From positions 1 through 64,000 of the forward strand of contig DATKQG010000023.1 of the NCBI GenBank assembly GCA_035532835.1: a stretch of DNA of 64,000 nt. The letters run 5' to 3'. The position numbers and the translations under genes were made by a program. This DNA is from Candidatus Dormiibacterota bacterium. GTDB taxonomy: Bacteria; Vulcanimicrobiota; Vulcanimicrobiia; Vulcanimicrobiales; Vulcanimicrobiaceae. The notes below the pieces were generated by a model. It was not told where the DNA came from, made no database searches, and saw only the letters and a program-made list of their open reading frames with translations. This document shows, piece by piece, positions 26,577-36,168 of this stretch (position 1 is its first letter; the number at the start of each line of letters is the position of its first letter).

Positions 26577-27755
26577 ATGAATACGCCGGTACTCCAGGAA
26601 TCTCTGGAAGAACTCGTCGAGCGTTGCACGCTAGCCGTCGAAACGCCCGGTTTCGCCGAGGCGGAGGCGTGGAAACGCGAGGCTCCATGCCGCGCGATCG
26701 CCGGTTGTTTCCCGGTATACTCACCGGTCGAACTCTTTCATGCGGCGGGAATGTTACCGGTCGGGCTAGCCGGCGGTGGAAACCGGATGGAAATCGCGCA
26801 TGCGGATTCGCGGTTTCAGTCCTTCGTCTGCTCGATCGTCAAGAGTACGCTCGAACAGGGCATGACCGGCGCGCTCTCATCCTTCGACGCGCTGATCTTT
26901 CACTCTATCTGCGACCCTGCGCGCAATCTTGCCAGCGTCTATGCGCGCAACTTCCCCGATCAAAAAGTCGAGTACATCCACTTTCCCCAGAATCTTGGCA
27001 CGCCCGAGGCGACGGGGTATTTGGCGCGGGAGTACGAGCGAGTCATGGTGTCGATGTCCGAATTGACCGGTCGACAAGTCTCGTTCGACGATGTGCGCGC
27101 AAGCATTTCCACCTACAACCAGGTGCGTTCCGTCATTCGCGATTTGTATGCGATTCGCAGCGATACGCCGCACTTGCTCAAGACGCGGGAGCTTTACCCG
27201 CTCGTGCGCTACGGGCACCTGGTGCCGCCCGAACGGCACCTCGAGGTGCTGCTGCGCGCGCGCGAGGGAATCTTGGCGCGCGAGGGACGGCCCAAAGATC
27301 GCATCCGGGCTCTCCTCGTCGGCTCGTTTTGCGAGCAACCTCCGCTCGACCTCATCGCCGCCATCGAAGACGCCGGCTGCTACCTCGTGGACGACGACTT
27401 CCTCCAGGGGCGCCGGTGGTTCACCCGTGATGTCGACGCCGAAGCGGACGACCCATACTACGCGCTCGCCGACGCCTACGTCGACCGGAGCGTTCCCTGT
27501 GCAGTCAAACACGATATTCGCACCTCGAAAGCCGATGCGCTGGTCGAGCGCGCGCGAGTTCATCGCGCCGACGCCGTCATCGTACTCTGCGCGAAGTTCT
27601 GCGAACCGGCGCTCTTCGAATATCCGCTCTATCGCAAAGCGCTCCAAGCCGCAGCGCTTCCCCACATCTCTCTTGAGTTCGAAGAAAAGATGTGGGTTTT
27701 CGATCGTATCAAGACGGAGATCGAAACCTTCGTCGAGTCGCTGCTATTCAGCTAG
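26577..27755 (+). CDS. bcrC: Benzoyl-CoA reductase subunit C (BcrC/BzdN-like)
   Basis: 392 residues, in the 2-hydroxyacyl-CoA dehydratase/benzoyl-CoA reductase BcrB-BcrC superfamily. Visible features are the conserved opening AIAGCFPVYSPVELFHAAGM, SFVCSIVKSTLEQGM, FHSICDPARNLASVYARNFP and the late Cys-rich segments VGSFCEQPP and LCAKFCEPALFEYP. With BcrB it forms the substrate-binding, Fe-S-containing half of ATP-dependent class I benzoyl-CoA reductase, which reduces the aromatic ring at the expense of ATP. It starts ten bases after the had gene. Confidence 0.85.
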   Translation: MNTPVLQESLEELVERCTLAVETPGFAEAEAWKREAPCRAIAGCFPVYSPVELFHAAGMLPVGLAGGGNRMEIAHADSRFQSFVCSIVKSTLEQGMTGALSSFDALIFHSICDPARNLASVYARNFPDQKVEYIHFPQNLGTPEATGYLAREYERVMVSMSELTGRQVSFDDVRASISTYNQVRSVIRDLYAIRSDTPHLLKTRELYPLVRYGHLVPPERHLEVLLRAREGILAREGRPKDRIRALLVGSFCEQPPLDLIAAIEDAGCYLVDDDFLQGRRWFTRDVDAEADDPYYALADAYVDRSVPCAVKHDIRTSKADALVERARVHRADAVIVLCAKFCEPALFEYPLYRKALQAAALPHISLEFEEKMWVFDRIKTEIETFVESLLFS

Positions 27756-27767
27756 GAGGCACGCGTC

Positions 27768-29033
27768 ATGGCAGATCTTCAGTACCAAGGGCATCTGCAC
27801 AATCTGCAAAAAGAATTGATGGCAGAGTACTATGCCGACCTGACCGCGTCGGCCGAAGGCAGCGGTGTGCCGGCGGCCTACCTCCTCATCGGCGGAAACC
27901 CGGTCGAGTTACTGCGCGCCTTCGATATCCTTCCCGTCTTTCCCGAAGTCAATGCCTTGCAGTTGGCCGTGCGCAAACAGTCGTTGCCGCATATCCAGGC
28001 CGCGGAATTCATGGGCTACTCATCGGACAACTGCGCGTACGTGAAGGCCGACATCGGCATGTATTTCGCCGGCCGCAAGACGCCCTTCGCAACGATCCCG
28101 GAACCGACGTTGCTACTCTGCAACTACGTCGGCTGTAACGTCTATTTAGATTGGTTCGGGCATCTCTCGGAATACACGGGACGTCCGGCTTTCCAACTGG
28201 ACATCCCGTTCATACGGACGCAATCCGGCACGCCGTCGCGTGACGACATCATCTACGTTCTCCGCCAGCTCGAGCGTTTGGTAGAACTCTGCGAAGAGAT
28301 CACCGGCAAGCGGCTCGATCAGGATCGGCTGCGTGAATCGGTGCGTCTGTCATCGGAAACCGGCGCCCTTTGGTCCAAGATCAAGCACCTCACGAAGCAG
28401 GCTCCCGCACCCTACGACGCCTACTTCGATTCGGTCACGATGATGGCGCCGTTATATTGCTTGCGCGGCACGCCGCAGGGGCTCCGCTTCTTTGAGACGG
28501 CGTATGCGGAACTCGCCGAAAAAGCTGCGGCCGGCGTCGGGCCGCTCGAAACCGAACGTTTCCGGTACGTCATCGAAGGGCCGCCTCCGTGGCCCCACCT
28601 GCGAACCTTCCGGGATATGTTCTCACGCTGGAACGCGGTTGCGGTCGCTTCGACGTACTCTACGGTCGGTGGACTCTGGGAGTTCGGCTTCGTTCACGAT
28701 CCCGATCACCCGATGGAGTCGATCGCACGGCACCTGCTCGAATGGAATCTCACCAATCGCAACTTCCTCCAGCGCTATGCGCAAATCGAGCGCTACCTCG
28801 AGGAATGGAACGCCTCCGCCCTGGTCATTCACTCGGTGAAGAGCTGCCGCTTGTTCTCAGCGGGCCAAGGCGACATGCGCGAGTACTTCACCAAACGCGG
28901 CATCCCAACGCTTCTCGTCGAGTCGGATCTCGAGGACCCGCGCTATTTCTCCGAAGCGCAGATGCGCAATCGCATCGACGCCTTTTTCGAATCGGTGGGG
29001 CACCGCACCGCGGTGCAAGGAGCCAGCTCATGA
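27768..29033 (+). CDS. bcrB: Benzoyl-CoA reductase subunit B (BcrB/BzdO-like)
   Basis: 421 residues. It is a second member of the BcrB/BcrC superfamily: [60 protein letters not shown], and the C-terminal [20 protein letters not shown] with a conserved Cys. Together with BcrC it binds benzoyl-CoA and the Fe-S clusters that take electrons from the BcrA/BcrD activator. A GGAGG sequence precedes ATG 27768. The stop overlaps the next ATG by two bases. The BcrC-B-A-D order is the same as in Thauera and Azoarcus clusters. Confidence 0.85.
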   Translation: MADLQYQGHLHNLQKELMAEYYADLTASAEGSGVPAAYLLIGGNPVELLRAFDILPVFPEVNALQLAVRKQSLPHIQAAEFMGYSSDNCAYVKADIGMYFAGRKTPFATIPEPTLLLCNYVGCNVYLDWFGHLSEYTGRPAFQLDIPFIRTQSGTPSRDDIIYVLRQLERLVELCEEITGKRLDQDRLRESVRLSSETGALWSKIKHLTKQAPAPYDAYFDSVTMMAPLYCLRGTPQGLRFFETAYAELAEKAAAGVGPLETERFRYVIEGPPPWPHLRTFRDMFSRWNAVAVASTYSTVGGLWEFGFVHDPDHPMESIARHLLEWNLTNRNFLQRYAQIERYLEEWNASALVIHSVKSCRLFSAGQGDMREYFTKRGIPTLLVESDLEDPRYFSEAQMRNRIDAFFESVGHRTAVQGASS

Positions 29034-29821
29034 GGTACTTTTCCGGGGTCGATGTCGGCTCTACACAAACAAAATGTGTCATCATCGACGAGCAGCGCGA
29101 CATCGTCGCTCGCGCGTTGATCGAAACCGGGGCGAACATCATCCGCGCAGGCGACCGAGGTTTCGCCGCCGCGCTCGATGCCGCGACGATCCCGCGCGAG
29201 AGCGTCGCCTGCGTGGTCGGTACCGGTTACGGCCGGTTCAAAGTCTCTTTCGGCGATCTTCAGATCACGGAAATCACCTGCCACGCTAAGGGCGCATGCC
29301 TGTTGTTTCCCGGAACGACCACGGTCATCGATATGGGCGGCCAGGATGCAAAAGCGATCAGCGTCCATGACGGTGAGGTCGCCGATTTCGTCATGAACGA
29401 TAAATGCGCCGCCGGAACGGGACGCTTTCTGTCCACCGCCGCCGAGGCCCTGGACTTGCAACTCGACGAGATCGGCGAAATATCGCTGCGCGCGCGCAAC
29501 CCCGTGCGTCTATCCACCGTCTGTACGGTCTTCGTCGAATCCGATATCATGTCGTATGTCGCGCAAGGCAAAAAGATCGAAGATATCTTAGGCGGGATCC
29601 ATAGCGCAATAGCGGCACGCACGATTGCGCTCGCGCGACGCGTCGGTTTAAAACCGGAATATACGTTTACCGGTGGAGTATCGCGCAACGTCGGTATGGT
29701 GCAAATGCTTGAAGAGAAACTCGGCCATCACCTCAACGTCTGCGCGGACTCTCACTACATGGGCGCGATCGGCGCGGCGCTCTTCGCGCGAGAACACGCG
29801 CAAGCTGCATTAGCACGATGA
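29030..29821 (+). CDS. bcrA: Benzoyl-CoA reductase ATPase subunit (BcrA/BadF/BzdP-like)
   Basis: 263 residues of the ASKHA-type BadF/BadG/BcrA/BcrD ATPase family. Phosphate-1 motif is [16 protein letters not shown], and phosphate-2/connect regions are [16 protein letters not shown] and [11 protein letters not shown]. The cluster-ligating cysteines that bridge the subunit pair are in [12 protein letters not shown] and [14 protein letters not shown]. It hydrolyses ATP to lower the potential of electrons delivered to BcrB/BcrC. Classical Thauera BcrA is longer, while Azoarcus-type (Bzd) subunits are short like this one. ATG 29030 overlaps the bcrB stop. Confidence 0.85.
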   Translation: MRYFSGVDVGSTQTKCVIIDEQRDIVARALIETGANIIRAGDRGFAAALDAATIPRESVACVVGTGYGRFKVSFGDLQITEITCHAKGACLLFPGTTTVIDMGGQDAKAISVHDGEVADFVMNDKCAAGTGRFLSTAAEALDLQLDEIGEISLRARNPVRLSTVCTVFVESDIMSYVAQGKKIEDILGGIHSAIAARTIALARRVGLKPEYTFTGGVSRNVGMVQMLEEKLGHHLNVCADSHYMGAIGAALFAREHAQAALAR

Positions 29822-29835
29822 TCGGAGAGAACGTC

Positions 29836-30627
29836 ATGGATATCATAGCCGGCGTCGATCTCGGCACCAGAAGCACCAAGGTCGTACTGCTCGATCGCAA
29901 CGGCGACGTTTTGGGAACGAGCGTCATGCGAACGCGTCCGCCGCTTCCCGAACTCGTCGACCGCGCCATCGATGCGGCTTTGAAGAGCGTGGGTGCCAGC
30001 CTCGCAAACGTGCGATACATTGCCACCACCGGCTTCGGGCGCTCGAGTTACCCGGAACGAGACCTGCAATTGACCGACGTTACCGCGGCCGCATACGGTG
30101 CTGTTCGCCTCTTTCCGCAGACGCGCTGTGTCGTCGACATCGGGGCACAAAGCTCGCGAGCGATCGCTATCGAGCCGGGCGGAAGGGTACGTGAGTTCAA
30201 ATCGAACGATAAGTGCGCCGCGGGAGCCGGTGGCTTTGTCGAACGCGCGGCGCGGTATTTGGAGACAACTCTCGAAGAGGTCGGAAATCTCTCGCTCGCG
30301 GCCGACGGCGCCGTCACCATATCGAGTGTCTGCGCCGTACTTGCCGAATCCGAGATCATCAATCACGTGAGCCAGGGAGAGAGCACCGAAAATATCCTGC
30401 GCGGCGTGCACAACTCGCTTGCCGAACGAGCCGTCTTACTGCTCAAGCGCGTCGGCATCGAAAGCGCAGTCACGCTGGTCGGCGGCATGGGCCGCCAGGC
30501 GGGAATGGTACTCGCGCTCGAAGAGGCCCTCGGGCTGCCGGTGAACGTGGCCCCGGAACCGGAGATAGCGAGTGCCTTCGGTGCCGCGCTCCTCGGTAAG
30601 CGGCGCTTTGAAAAGGCGGTGGCCTAA
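29836..30627 (+). CDS. bcrD: Benzoyl-CoA reductase ATPase subunit (BcrD/BadG/BzdQ-like)
   Basis: 263 residues, paralogue of the preceding subunit and its expected heterodimer partner. Motifs are AGVDLGTRSTKVVLLDRNGD, VDIGAQSSRAIAIEPGG and LVGGMGRQAGMVLALEEALG. The cluster cysteines lie in SNDKCAAGAGGFVE and SSVCAVLAESEIIN. I prefer ATG 29836 because GGAGAG at 29824-29829 is six bases upstream. An in-frame ATG at 29818 overlaps the preceding stop but has no ribosome binding site. Which of the two ATPase subunits corresponds to A and which to D is assigned by order only. Confidence 0.83.
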   Translation: MDIIAGVDLGTRSTKVVLLDRNGDVLGTSVMRTRPPLPELVDRAIDAALKSVGASLANVRYIATTGFGRSSYPERDLQLTDVTAAAYGAVRLFPQTRCVVDIGAQSSRAIAIEPGGRVREFKSNDKCAAGAGGFVERAARYLETTLEEVGNLSLAADGAVTISSVCAVLAESEIINHVSQGESTENILRGVHNSLAERAVLLLKRVGIESAVTLVGGMGRQAGMVLALEEALGLPVNVAPEPEIASAFGAALLGKRRFEKAVA

Positions 30628-31136
30628 TGGCCGCGCTCGATTCGCTTCGTGCCGAACATGCGCTCATTCTAGAGGTCGTAGAAAGCCTAGAAGAACGCAC
30701 CCATGCATCCGTGGACGGCCGTCTTCCGCACGAGTACGTACGGGCAATGCTGGACTTCATGCGTATCTACGTCGATACCAATCACCATGGCAAAGAGGAG
30801 CGCGTGCTCTTCGCACACATGGACGGGGATCCGTTTCTCAAGAGCGTATCGAACGTATTGATCGAAGATCACCGCGAAGGGCGCAGACTCGTTGACGCGA
30901 TCGAGCGCGCGCTCGTAGAAGGGCGGCCGGTCGCGCGCGAAGTCGAAACGTACGCCGCATTCATTCGCGTCCACATTCATCGCGAGAACGACATGATTTT
31001 CGACGTGGCCGAATCCGAACTCGACGCGCGAACGACATCGGCCATGCAATCGGAGTTCCTCGCCATCGAGTCCGAGGTCCTGGGTATCGGCGGCGCGGAC
31101 CGGCTTCTCGCACCGCTACAAGCTGCGGGGGTCTAA
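30627..31136 (+). CDS. Hemerythrin-like HHE-domain protein
   Basis: 169 residues, starting within the bcrD stop (TAATG). It is a four-helix hemerythrin/HHE cation-binding protein. The expected iron ligands are in LRAEHALILEVVESLEE, YVDTNHHGKEERVLFAHM, VLIEDHREGRRLVDAIERA and IRVHIHRENDMIFDVAESEL. Such domains bind O2 or a diiron site. Lying in the same transcript as an extremely oxygen-sensitive reductase, it could scavenge or sense oxygen or act in Fe-S repair. That role is inference; the fold assignment is firm. Confidence 0.83.
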   Translation: MAALDSLRAEHALILEVVESLEERTHASVDGRLPHEYVRAMLDFMRIYVDTNHHGKEERVLFAHMDGDPFLKSVSNVLIEDHREGRRLVDAIERALVEGRPVAREVETYAAFIRVHIHRENDMIFDVAESELDARTTSAMQSEFLAIESEVLGIGGADRLLAPLQAAGV

Positions 31137-31142
31137 CGCTAG

Positions 31143-32189
31143 ATGGACGTGTTTGATATCACTGTAATCGGCGGCGGTCCCACCGGGCTCTTTGCGCTGT
31201 TCTACGCGGGGCTGCGGGGGGCGAAAACGAAAATCATCGAGGCCTTGCCGGAACTCGGCGGCCAATTGTATGCACTCTATCCGGAAAAAGACATTTACGA
31301 TATGCCGGGTATGCCATTCGTTCGCGCGAGCGATCTCGTTGCGGCCTGCGTACAGCAAGCGATGCAATGGCCGCATGACGTTTGCATGGAGGAGCGCGTC
31401 ACGTCGATCGTGCCGCACAACGGGGGCATCTTTGAACTCGTGAGCGACAAGGGCCGTCATTGGAGCCGTAGCGTCATCCTGTGCTCCGGGATCGGTGCGT
31501 TCACCCCACGCAAACTTCCCACCGCAACCGCCGCTCAATTCGAGGGGCGCGGCGTACACTACTATGCGAACGATCTTCAATCGTTCGCTGGAAAGCGCGT
31601 GGTGATCGTCGGCGGTGGCGACTCCGCATTGGATTACGCGCTAGCGCTCGAGGGCTGCGCTGCGCACATCCTCTTGCTGCACCGCTCGCAGTTTCGCGCC
31701 CACGCGAAGACCGTCGACCGCCTCAGGCAATCGACGATCGAGATCCGGCAGCCCGACTACGAACTACGCGCGGTCCACGGAACGGATGCCGTCGAAGCCA
31801 TCACCCATGTCGATCGCAAGAGTTCCCAGGAAACGACGGTGCCGTGTGATGCAGTTCTCGCCGCGCTCGGTTTCGTCTCGGATCTCACACAGTTGCAATC
31901 CTGGGGTATAGCCACCAGCAACGGCGGCATCACGGTCGATCCCTTCACGATGGAGACGAGCATCAAAGGCATCTATGCGGCCGGCGACATCGTGAGCCAT
32001 CCCGGCAAGCTCAAACTCATCGCCTGCGGAACGTCCGAAGCCGCGATCGCCGTGAATCAGGCGATCGCGTATCTCGACCCAACCAAGAACGTCACCCCTG
32101 TGCACTCGTCCAACCTCACGCTTCCCATCTCGACCAAGCCGTCCTCACTAAATCAGGAGTTCGCCGCCTCGACTCCGCCGGATCGATAG
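31143..32189 (+). CDS. Ferredoxin-NADP reductase, thioredoxin-reductase-like
   Basis: 348 residues. FAD- and NADPH-binding motifs are visible: DITVIGGGPTGLFALFYAGL near the start, RVVIVGGGDSALDYALALEG in the middle, and the FAD-contacting GIYAAGDIVSHPGKLKLIAC with EAAIAVNQAIAYL near the end. There is no CxxC redox pair typical of true thioredoxin reductase, so it fits the bacterial YumC-type FNR. At the end of the benzoyl-CoA operon it could pass electrons from NADPH to a ferredoxin serving the reductase; no ferredoxin gene is in the window. Its 3' end overlaps the convergent MaoC gene by 37 bases. Confidence 0.85.
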   Translation: MDVFDITVIGGGPTGLFALFYAGLRGAKTKIIEALPELGGQLYALYPEKDIYDMPGMPFVRASDLVAACVQQAMQWPHDVCMEERVTSIVPHNGGIFELVSDKGRHWSRSVILCSGIGAFTPRKLPTATAAQFEGRGVHYYANDLQSFAGKRVVIVGGGDSALDYALALEGCAAHILLLHRSQFRAHAKTVDRLRQSTIEIRQPDYELRAVHGTDAVEAITHVDRKSSQETTVPCDAVLAALGFVSDLTQLQSWGIATSNGGITVDPFTMETSIKGIYAAGDIVSHPGKLKLIACGTSEAAIAVNQAIAYLDPTKNVTPVHSSNLTLPISTKPSSLNQEFAASTPPDR

Positions 32190-32635
32190 AGTACGAGCGT
32201 GTCGGCGACGCACACGGGCTTTGCCGAACCTTCGGCTTCTAGCGTGACGCGCTTCTTCACCAAAAGGCCGCCGTTGACGTCGGTCGCCTGCGTCGTTATG
32301 AAACGAGCGCGGATACGGCTTCCGGCTTTTACCGGCGCGGGAAAGCGCACCCGGTCGAGCCCGTAGTTGATGACCGGTCCAACGCCTCGCACGTCGAAAT
32401 GCTCTTGCCACAACGGTGCGATGAGCGCGAGCACCAAATACCCATGCGCGATGGTCGCGCCATACTCGCCCGTGCGCGCGCGCTCGACGTCGACGTGAAT
32501 CCACTGCGCGTCACCCGTGCAGGCCGCGAATGCGTCGATGCGTGCCTGATCGACGGCGAGCCACGCGGTTGGAGGGAGATCGACACCGACCAGGGCACGC
32601 AATCCGTCGAAGCCGTGAATGATCTGTTGAGACAC
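32153..32635 (-). CDS. MaoC-family (R)-hydratase/dehydratase
   Basis: 160 residues of the MaoC hot-dog fold. The hydratase motif is WLAVDQARIDAFAACTGDAQ followed by WIHVDVERARTGEYGATIAH, with catalytic Asp and His in the usual places (D-x4-H in TGDAQWIH, then GATIAHGYLVLAL), and NYGLDRVRFPAPVKAGSRIR follows. It hydrates an enoyl-CoA, of unknown chain. It is convergent with the ferredoxin reductase gene (37-base overlap) and divergent from the tryptophanase gene, with starts only 25 bases apart. The lone position could mean it serves downstream beta-oxidation of ring-opened acyl-CoA. Confidence 0.85.
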   Translation of the reverse strand: MSQQIIHGFDGLRALVGVDLPPTAWLAVDQARIDAFAACTGDAQWIHVDVERARTGEYGATIAHGYLVLALIAPLWQEHFDVRGVGPVINYGLDRVRFPAPVKAGSRIRARFITTQATDVNGGLLVKKRVTLEAEGSAKPVCVADTLVLYRSGGVEAANS

Positions 32636-32660
32636 AAAACCCTCCCGCTAGGAGAACACG

Positions 32661-34037
32661 ATGGCAGCGCGATCGATTATTGAACCGTTTCGCATCAAGA
32701 GCATCGAACCCATTCGCATGACGACCCGCGAGGAACGCGAACGCTATCTCGCGGAGGCGGCGTATAACGCATTTCTGCTCCGCGCGGAACACGTGCTCAT
32801 CGACCTCCTCACCGACAGCGGCACCGGTGCGATGAGCTCCGAGCAGTGGGCCTCGATCATGCGCGGCGACGAATCCTATGCGGGGGCAACGTCGTTCTAC
32901 CGTTTTGAAGCGGTCATTCACGACGTATTCGGTTTCCGCTATGTGTTGCCGACCCATCAGGGCCGAGCCGCCGAACGCATCCTCTTCAGCACGATGTGCA
33001 AACCCGGCGACATCGTTCCCAACAACACGCACTTCGATACGACGCGCGCAAACATCGAACACGTCGGCGCACAAGCAATCGATCTTCCGATTCCGCAGGG
33101 CCGCCAGCCCGCCACATTGCATCCCTTCAAGGGCAATATGGATGTCGACGCCCTGGAAGCGCTCGTTGCCGACGTCGGCGCGGTCCGCATTCCGCTCGTG
33201 ATGCTCACGATCACGAATAACTCCGGTGGCGGCCAGCCCGTCTCGATGGCGAACGTCAAGGCGGTTCACGGTATCTGCCGGCGCCATGGCATTCCGCTCT
33301 ACATCGACGCATGCCGGTTTGCGGAGAACTGCTGGTTCATTCGCGAGCGCGAAGCCGGCTACGAAGAACGCTCGCCGCGCGAGATCGCCCGCGAACTCTT
33401 CGGGTACGCAGACGGCTGCACGATGTCGGCGAAGAAAGACGGCCTCGTCAACATCGGCGGCTTCCTAGCATCCAACGACGAAACCCTCGCGCGGGCCGAG
33501 TCCCGTCTGCTCATTCTCACCGAAGGTTTTCCAACGTACGGCGGCCTTGCGGGGCGCGATCTCGAAGCGATGGCGACCGGCCTGCAAGAAGTCTTACACG
33601 AAGACTATCTGCGTTACCGCATCGCTTCAACCGGTTACCTGGGCCGCCGTCTCACCGAGATCGGCGTGCCGATCGTTCAGCCGCCCGGCGGCCATGCGAT
33701 CTACATCGACGCGGCCGCGATGCTTGCGCACGTACCCGCCCGGATGTTTCCCGGGCAAGCGTTGGTCGCCGAGCTCTATCTGGCAGGGGGCATCCGCGCG
33801 GTTGAAATAGGGAGCGTGATGTTCGGTACCACCGACCCGCAGACCGGCGAAGAGGCCACCGCACCGATGGAACTCGTTCGATTGGCGATTCCGCGCCGCG
33901 TGTATAGCCAAAGCCACATTGACTATGTCTGCGAGGTTGTGGAAGAGATCTTCGCGCAGCGCTCGCAGATCCGGGGGCTGCGCATGGTGTGGCAAGCGCC
34001 TCCGCTACGGCACTTCAGCGCGCGCTTCGAACGCTAG
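32661..34037 (+). CDS. tnaA: Tryptophanase (tryptophan indole-lyase) or tyrosine phenol-lyase family
   Basis: 458 residues, a PLP beta-eliminating lyase. The PLP Lys is in GCTMSAKKDGLVNIGG (residue 258 or 259), with FDTTRANIEH, TNNSGGGQPVSMANVKAVHG, DACRFAENCWFIREREAGYE and EGFPTYGGLAGRDLEAMATG. Two substrate-site positions favour tryptophanase over tyrosine phenol-lyase: Asp126 in HFDTT, and Ile in GIRAVEIGSVMFG where phenol-lyases have Arg in the MERG motif. The reaction would give indole, pyruvate and ammonia. An AGGAG sequence lies seven bases before ATG 32661. No tnaC-type leader or permease is present. Confidence 0.85.
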   Translation: MAARSIIEPFRIKSIEPIRMTTREERERYLAEAAYNAFLLRAEHVLIDLLTDSGTGAMSSEQWASIMRGDESYAGATSFYRFEAVIHDVFGFRYVLPTHQGRAAERILFSTMCKPGDIVPNNTHFDTTRANIEHVGAQAIDLPIPQGRQPATLHPFKGNMDVDALEALVADVGAVRIPLVMLTITNNSGGGQPVSMANVKAVHGICRRHGIPLYIDACRFAENCWFIREREAGYEERSPREIARELFGYADGCTMSAKKDGLVNIGGFLASNDETLARAESRLLILTEGFPTYGGLAGRDLEAMATGLQEVLHEDYLRYRIASTGYLGRRLTEIGVPIVQPPGGHAIYIDAAAMLAHVPARMFPGQALVAELYLAGGIRAVEIGSVMFGTTDPQTGEEATAPMELVRLAIPRRVYSQSHIDYVCEVVEEIFAQRSQIRGLRMVWQAPPLRHFSARFER

Positions 34038-34074
34038 CGTACCCCGCACGCGGCGTCGCAAGGCAGGCGTTCTC

Positions 34075-36168
34075 CTACGTTCCTTTATCGGCTCCGGCAT
34101 AGAAGATCATCTTGAAAAGCAGTTGCGGGACGGTCGAGAGCGAGTTCGGGTTGCCGTAGGCGAAATACACTTCGGCGTGTCGTAAACGGGTGTGGTAGGC
34201 GAACGAGAGATTCGAGCAGACGCCTTCGCAATTACCGCCGCCGTTCGGCACGGGGGGCATACCGACCACGCGGCGCACGCCGACGGCGATCGACGTATGC
34301 GGCCCCAGCAAGTATGCGTATCCGATACGCTCGAACCATTGAACGTTATCGTTACCTGCTCCGAAGCGCTGCGCCGTATCGTCGAGTTCCAGCGTTAACG
34401 TGCCGCGCATGCCAAGCCGAAGCGTCGAGCTTCGCAGCCACGTGTCGAGGCGCCCGCTTCCGTAGCGGCCCGTATTATACGAAATCGTGGTAGGAGTCGC
34501 CGACGCGCCGTGCTGACCGAAGTTTCCGATATTGTTCGTCTGCGACCCGCTGTGATACGTGAACGAGATGCCGTTCTGCGATATTGGAACGACCAGCCCA
34601 AGATTATTGGCTTGCAGATAGGCCGAGCCCGTCGTGAGGTTCAGATCCAGTAGCGAGCGCGTTAAGATATCCACATTCAACATGTTATCGCTCTGGTTAA
34701 TCGCCCCATCGGAGGCATGATAGCGATCCAGGAACCCGCCCAAGCCGATCGCTTTGACGACGGATCGGTTTGCCGGCGTCCACACTTTCTGGCTATAGAG
34801 TGCATAGCCGGCGATGCCGGGATGCTGCACGAATCCGTCAACGGGATTGTAATACGCGCCGACTTTACGCATGCTCGCAAAGAACCCGAAATTGGAGCTG
34901 GACCACCCGCCGCCCGCGTCGTATCGCTGCGCATCGCTGCCGTCCAGAACGTTGGTTCCCGCGTCGCTACCGTAATTCGCATATACGGACACGTGGCGCA
35001 AATCCGAGTAGCTCACTCCGGTGGTCGTAACGACGTCATGTAATCCCGGCAGATCGACGCCCACGCGCTGCGCCCCCACGTTCCAGCGTAGATCGGGCGT
35101 GTTGTACGTCATCGCCTCAACTTGATCGTTTCGGGCGTTACCCAGCGCATCGAGAAACGTATATCCGACGGGGCCCTGTTTGCCCTCCATCGCGTAGCCG
35201 TCGCGCGGCGTCGGAATAGCCGGGGTATAGAGCTCGTTAATTCCCGGACATGCGTCGCAGCTGAACGGATTGAAATTATTCGATCCCTGCGTGAAGAACG
35301 GCCGCACCTCGCTATAGTAGCGAGCGAATGCGGAAGGTGCAATCGACTGCTGGTCGAGTTCGACGTTCGAGTAATCCGGGTGAAACGTAGCGTAGAACGA
35401 CGACGTCGGCGTAACCGGAATCGAAAGATCCGCCCCCATGCGTGTGGTATCTCCACCTGCCGATGAACCGGCGGCCGAAGCCAGAACGTACGTCGCCAGC
35501 CGCGGTTTCGGGCGGGCGGCATCGAGCGCCGGGAGCACCAAGCCTCCGGCCCGAGCTACGTCGTCCGGCGATGTCTGCGTCGCGTTGTAGCTCCACACCG
35601 CTTCGTCGCCATCCTGACGAACGTAACGTACGAATTGGATGCGCCAGCGTCTCGAATCCGCGGCCACGCGCATAATCCGCAGCGGAATTTTCATCACGAC
35701 GGTGTAACCGCCGGCGCGCTCGGCGCCGTACGAGTCCCAGCGGGGGGCATACGCCGAATTCTCAGAGGACGATTGATAGTGCGTGCCTCGGGGCGTTGCC
35801 GCGAATTGGTAAAAGTAGCCGTTCGCCCCACCGGGCCACAGATCGACCCACACTTCGTCATCGGTCCCTTGCCCGACGTCGTCGGTGCGCTGGGTCGCGA
35901 CGATCGGTTCGCTCTGCGTCGCGTCGAAGCGGACGTACAGGTATCGGCCATCGGTGGCCATGTGGACGACCGTCGCCTCACGCATGCGGCGACTGTGCTG
36001 CACGTCCCAGGCGAGCGTCGCCCTCGATGTTGCCGGCCACGATCCAGCGGACGATCGGGGATCGAGAGGCGGTGGTGTCGCGACCAGCGGCACGGCGAGG
36101 CTTGAGGCCGCCGCGCGCCCGAAGCACACCGCGCCGGCGAGGAGAACGACCGCGAGCGTCCGCCGCAC
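34075..36168 (-). CDS. CBM9-like/DUF5916-type outer-membrane protein
   Basis: 697 residues from GTG 36168 (TAGTG overlap with the preceding gene, AAGGGG about ten bases upstream). The order is a signal peptide (VVLLAGAVCFGRAAASS), then a CBM9-like beta-sandwich at residues about 45-210 (TLAWDVQHSRRMREATVVHM, DGRYLYVRFDATQSEPI, DDEVWVDLWPGGANGYFYQF), then a large region rich in beta-strands. The latter resembles DUF5916-type proteins, with PTSSFYATFHPDYSNVELDQ, ARYYSEVRPFFTQGSNNF and closing strands ending in KMIFYAGADKGT. It is probably an outer-membrane barrel with a periplasmic sugar-binding-like cap. Function is unknown. It is the last gene of the BlaI-regulated operon. Confidence 0.7.
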   Translation of the reverse strand: MRRTLAVVLLAGAVCFGRAAASSLAVPLVATPPPLDPRSSAGSWPATSRATLAWDVQHSRRMREATVVHMATDGRYLYVRFDATQSEPIVATQRTDDVGQGTDDEVWVDLWPGGANGYFYQFAATPRGTHYQSSSENSAYAPRWDSYGAERAGGYTVVMKIPLRIMRVAADSRRWRIQFVRYVRQDGDEAVWSYNATQTSPDDVARAGGLVLPALDAARPKPRLATYVLASAAGSSAGGDTTRMGADLSIPVTPTSSFYATFHPDYSNVELDQQSIAPSAFARYYSEVRPFFTQGSNNFNPFSCDACPGINELYTPAIPTPRDGYAMEGKQGPVGYTFLDALGNARNDQVEAMTYNTPDLRWNVGAQRVGVDLPGLHDVVTTTGVSYSDLRHVSVYANYGSDAGTNVLDGSDAQRYDAGGGWSSSNFGFFASMRKVGAYYNPVDGFVQHPGIAGYALYSQKVWTPANRSVVKAIGLGGFLDRYHASDGAINQSDNMLNVDILTRSLLDLNLTTGSAYLQANNLGLVVPISQNGISFTYHSGSQTNNIGNFGQHGASATPTTISYNTGRYGSGRLDTWLRSSTLRLGMRGTLTLELDDTAQRFGAGNDNVQWFERIGYAYLLGPHTSIAVGVRRVVGMPPVPNGGGNCEGVCSNLSFAYHTRLRHAEVYFAYGNPNSLSTVPQLLFKMIFYAGADKGT

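Noticed and set aside
28589..29029. Extension of the BcrA frame upstream
   Set aside because: It is inside bcrB in another frame; the ASKHA domain begins at [12 protein letters not shown] from 29030.
31143..32189. Thioredoxin reductase
   Set aside because: The CxxC redox pair is absent, so the ferredoxin-NADP reductase type is the better call.
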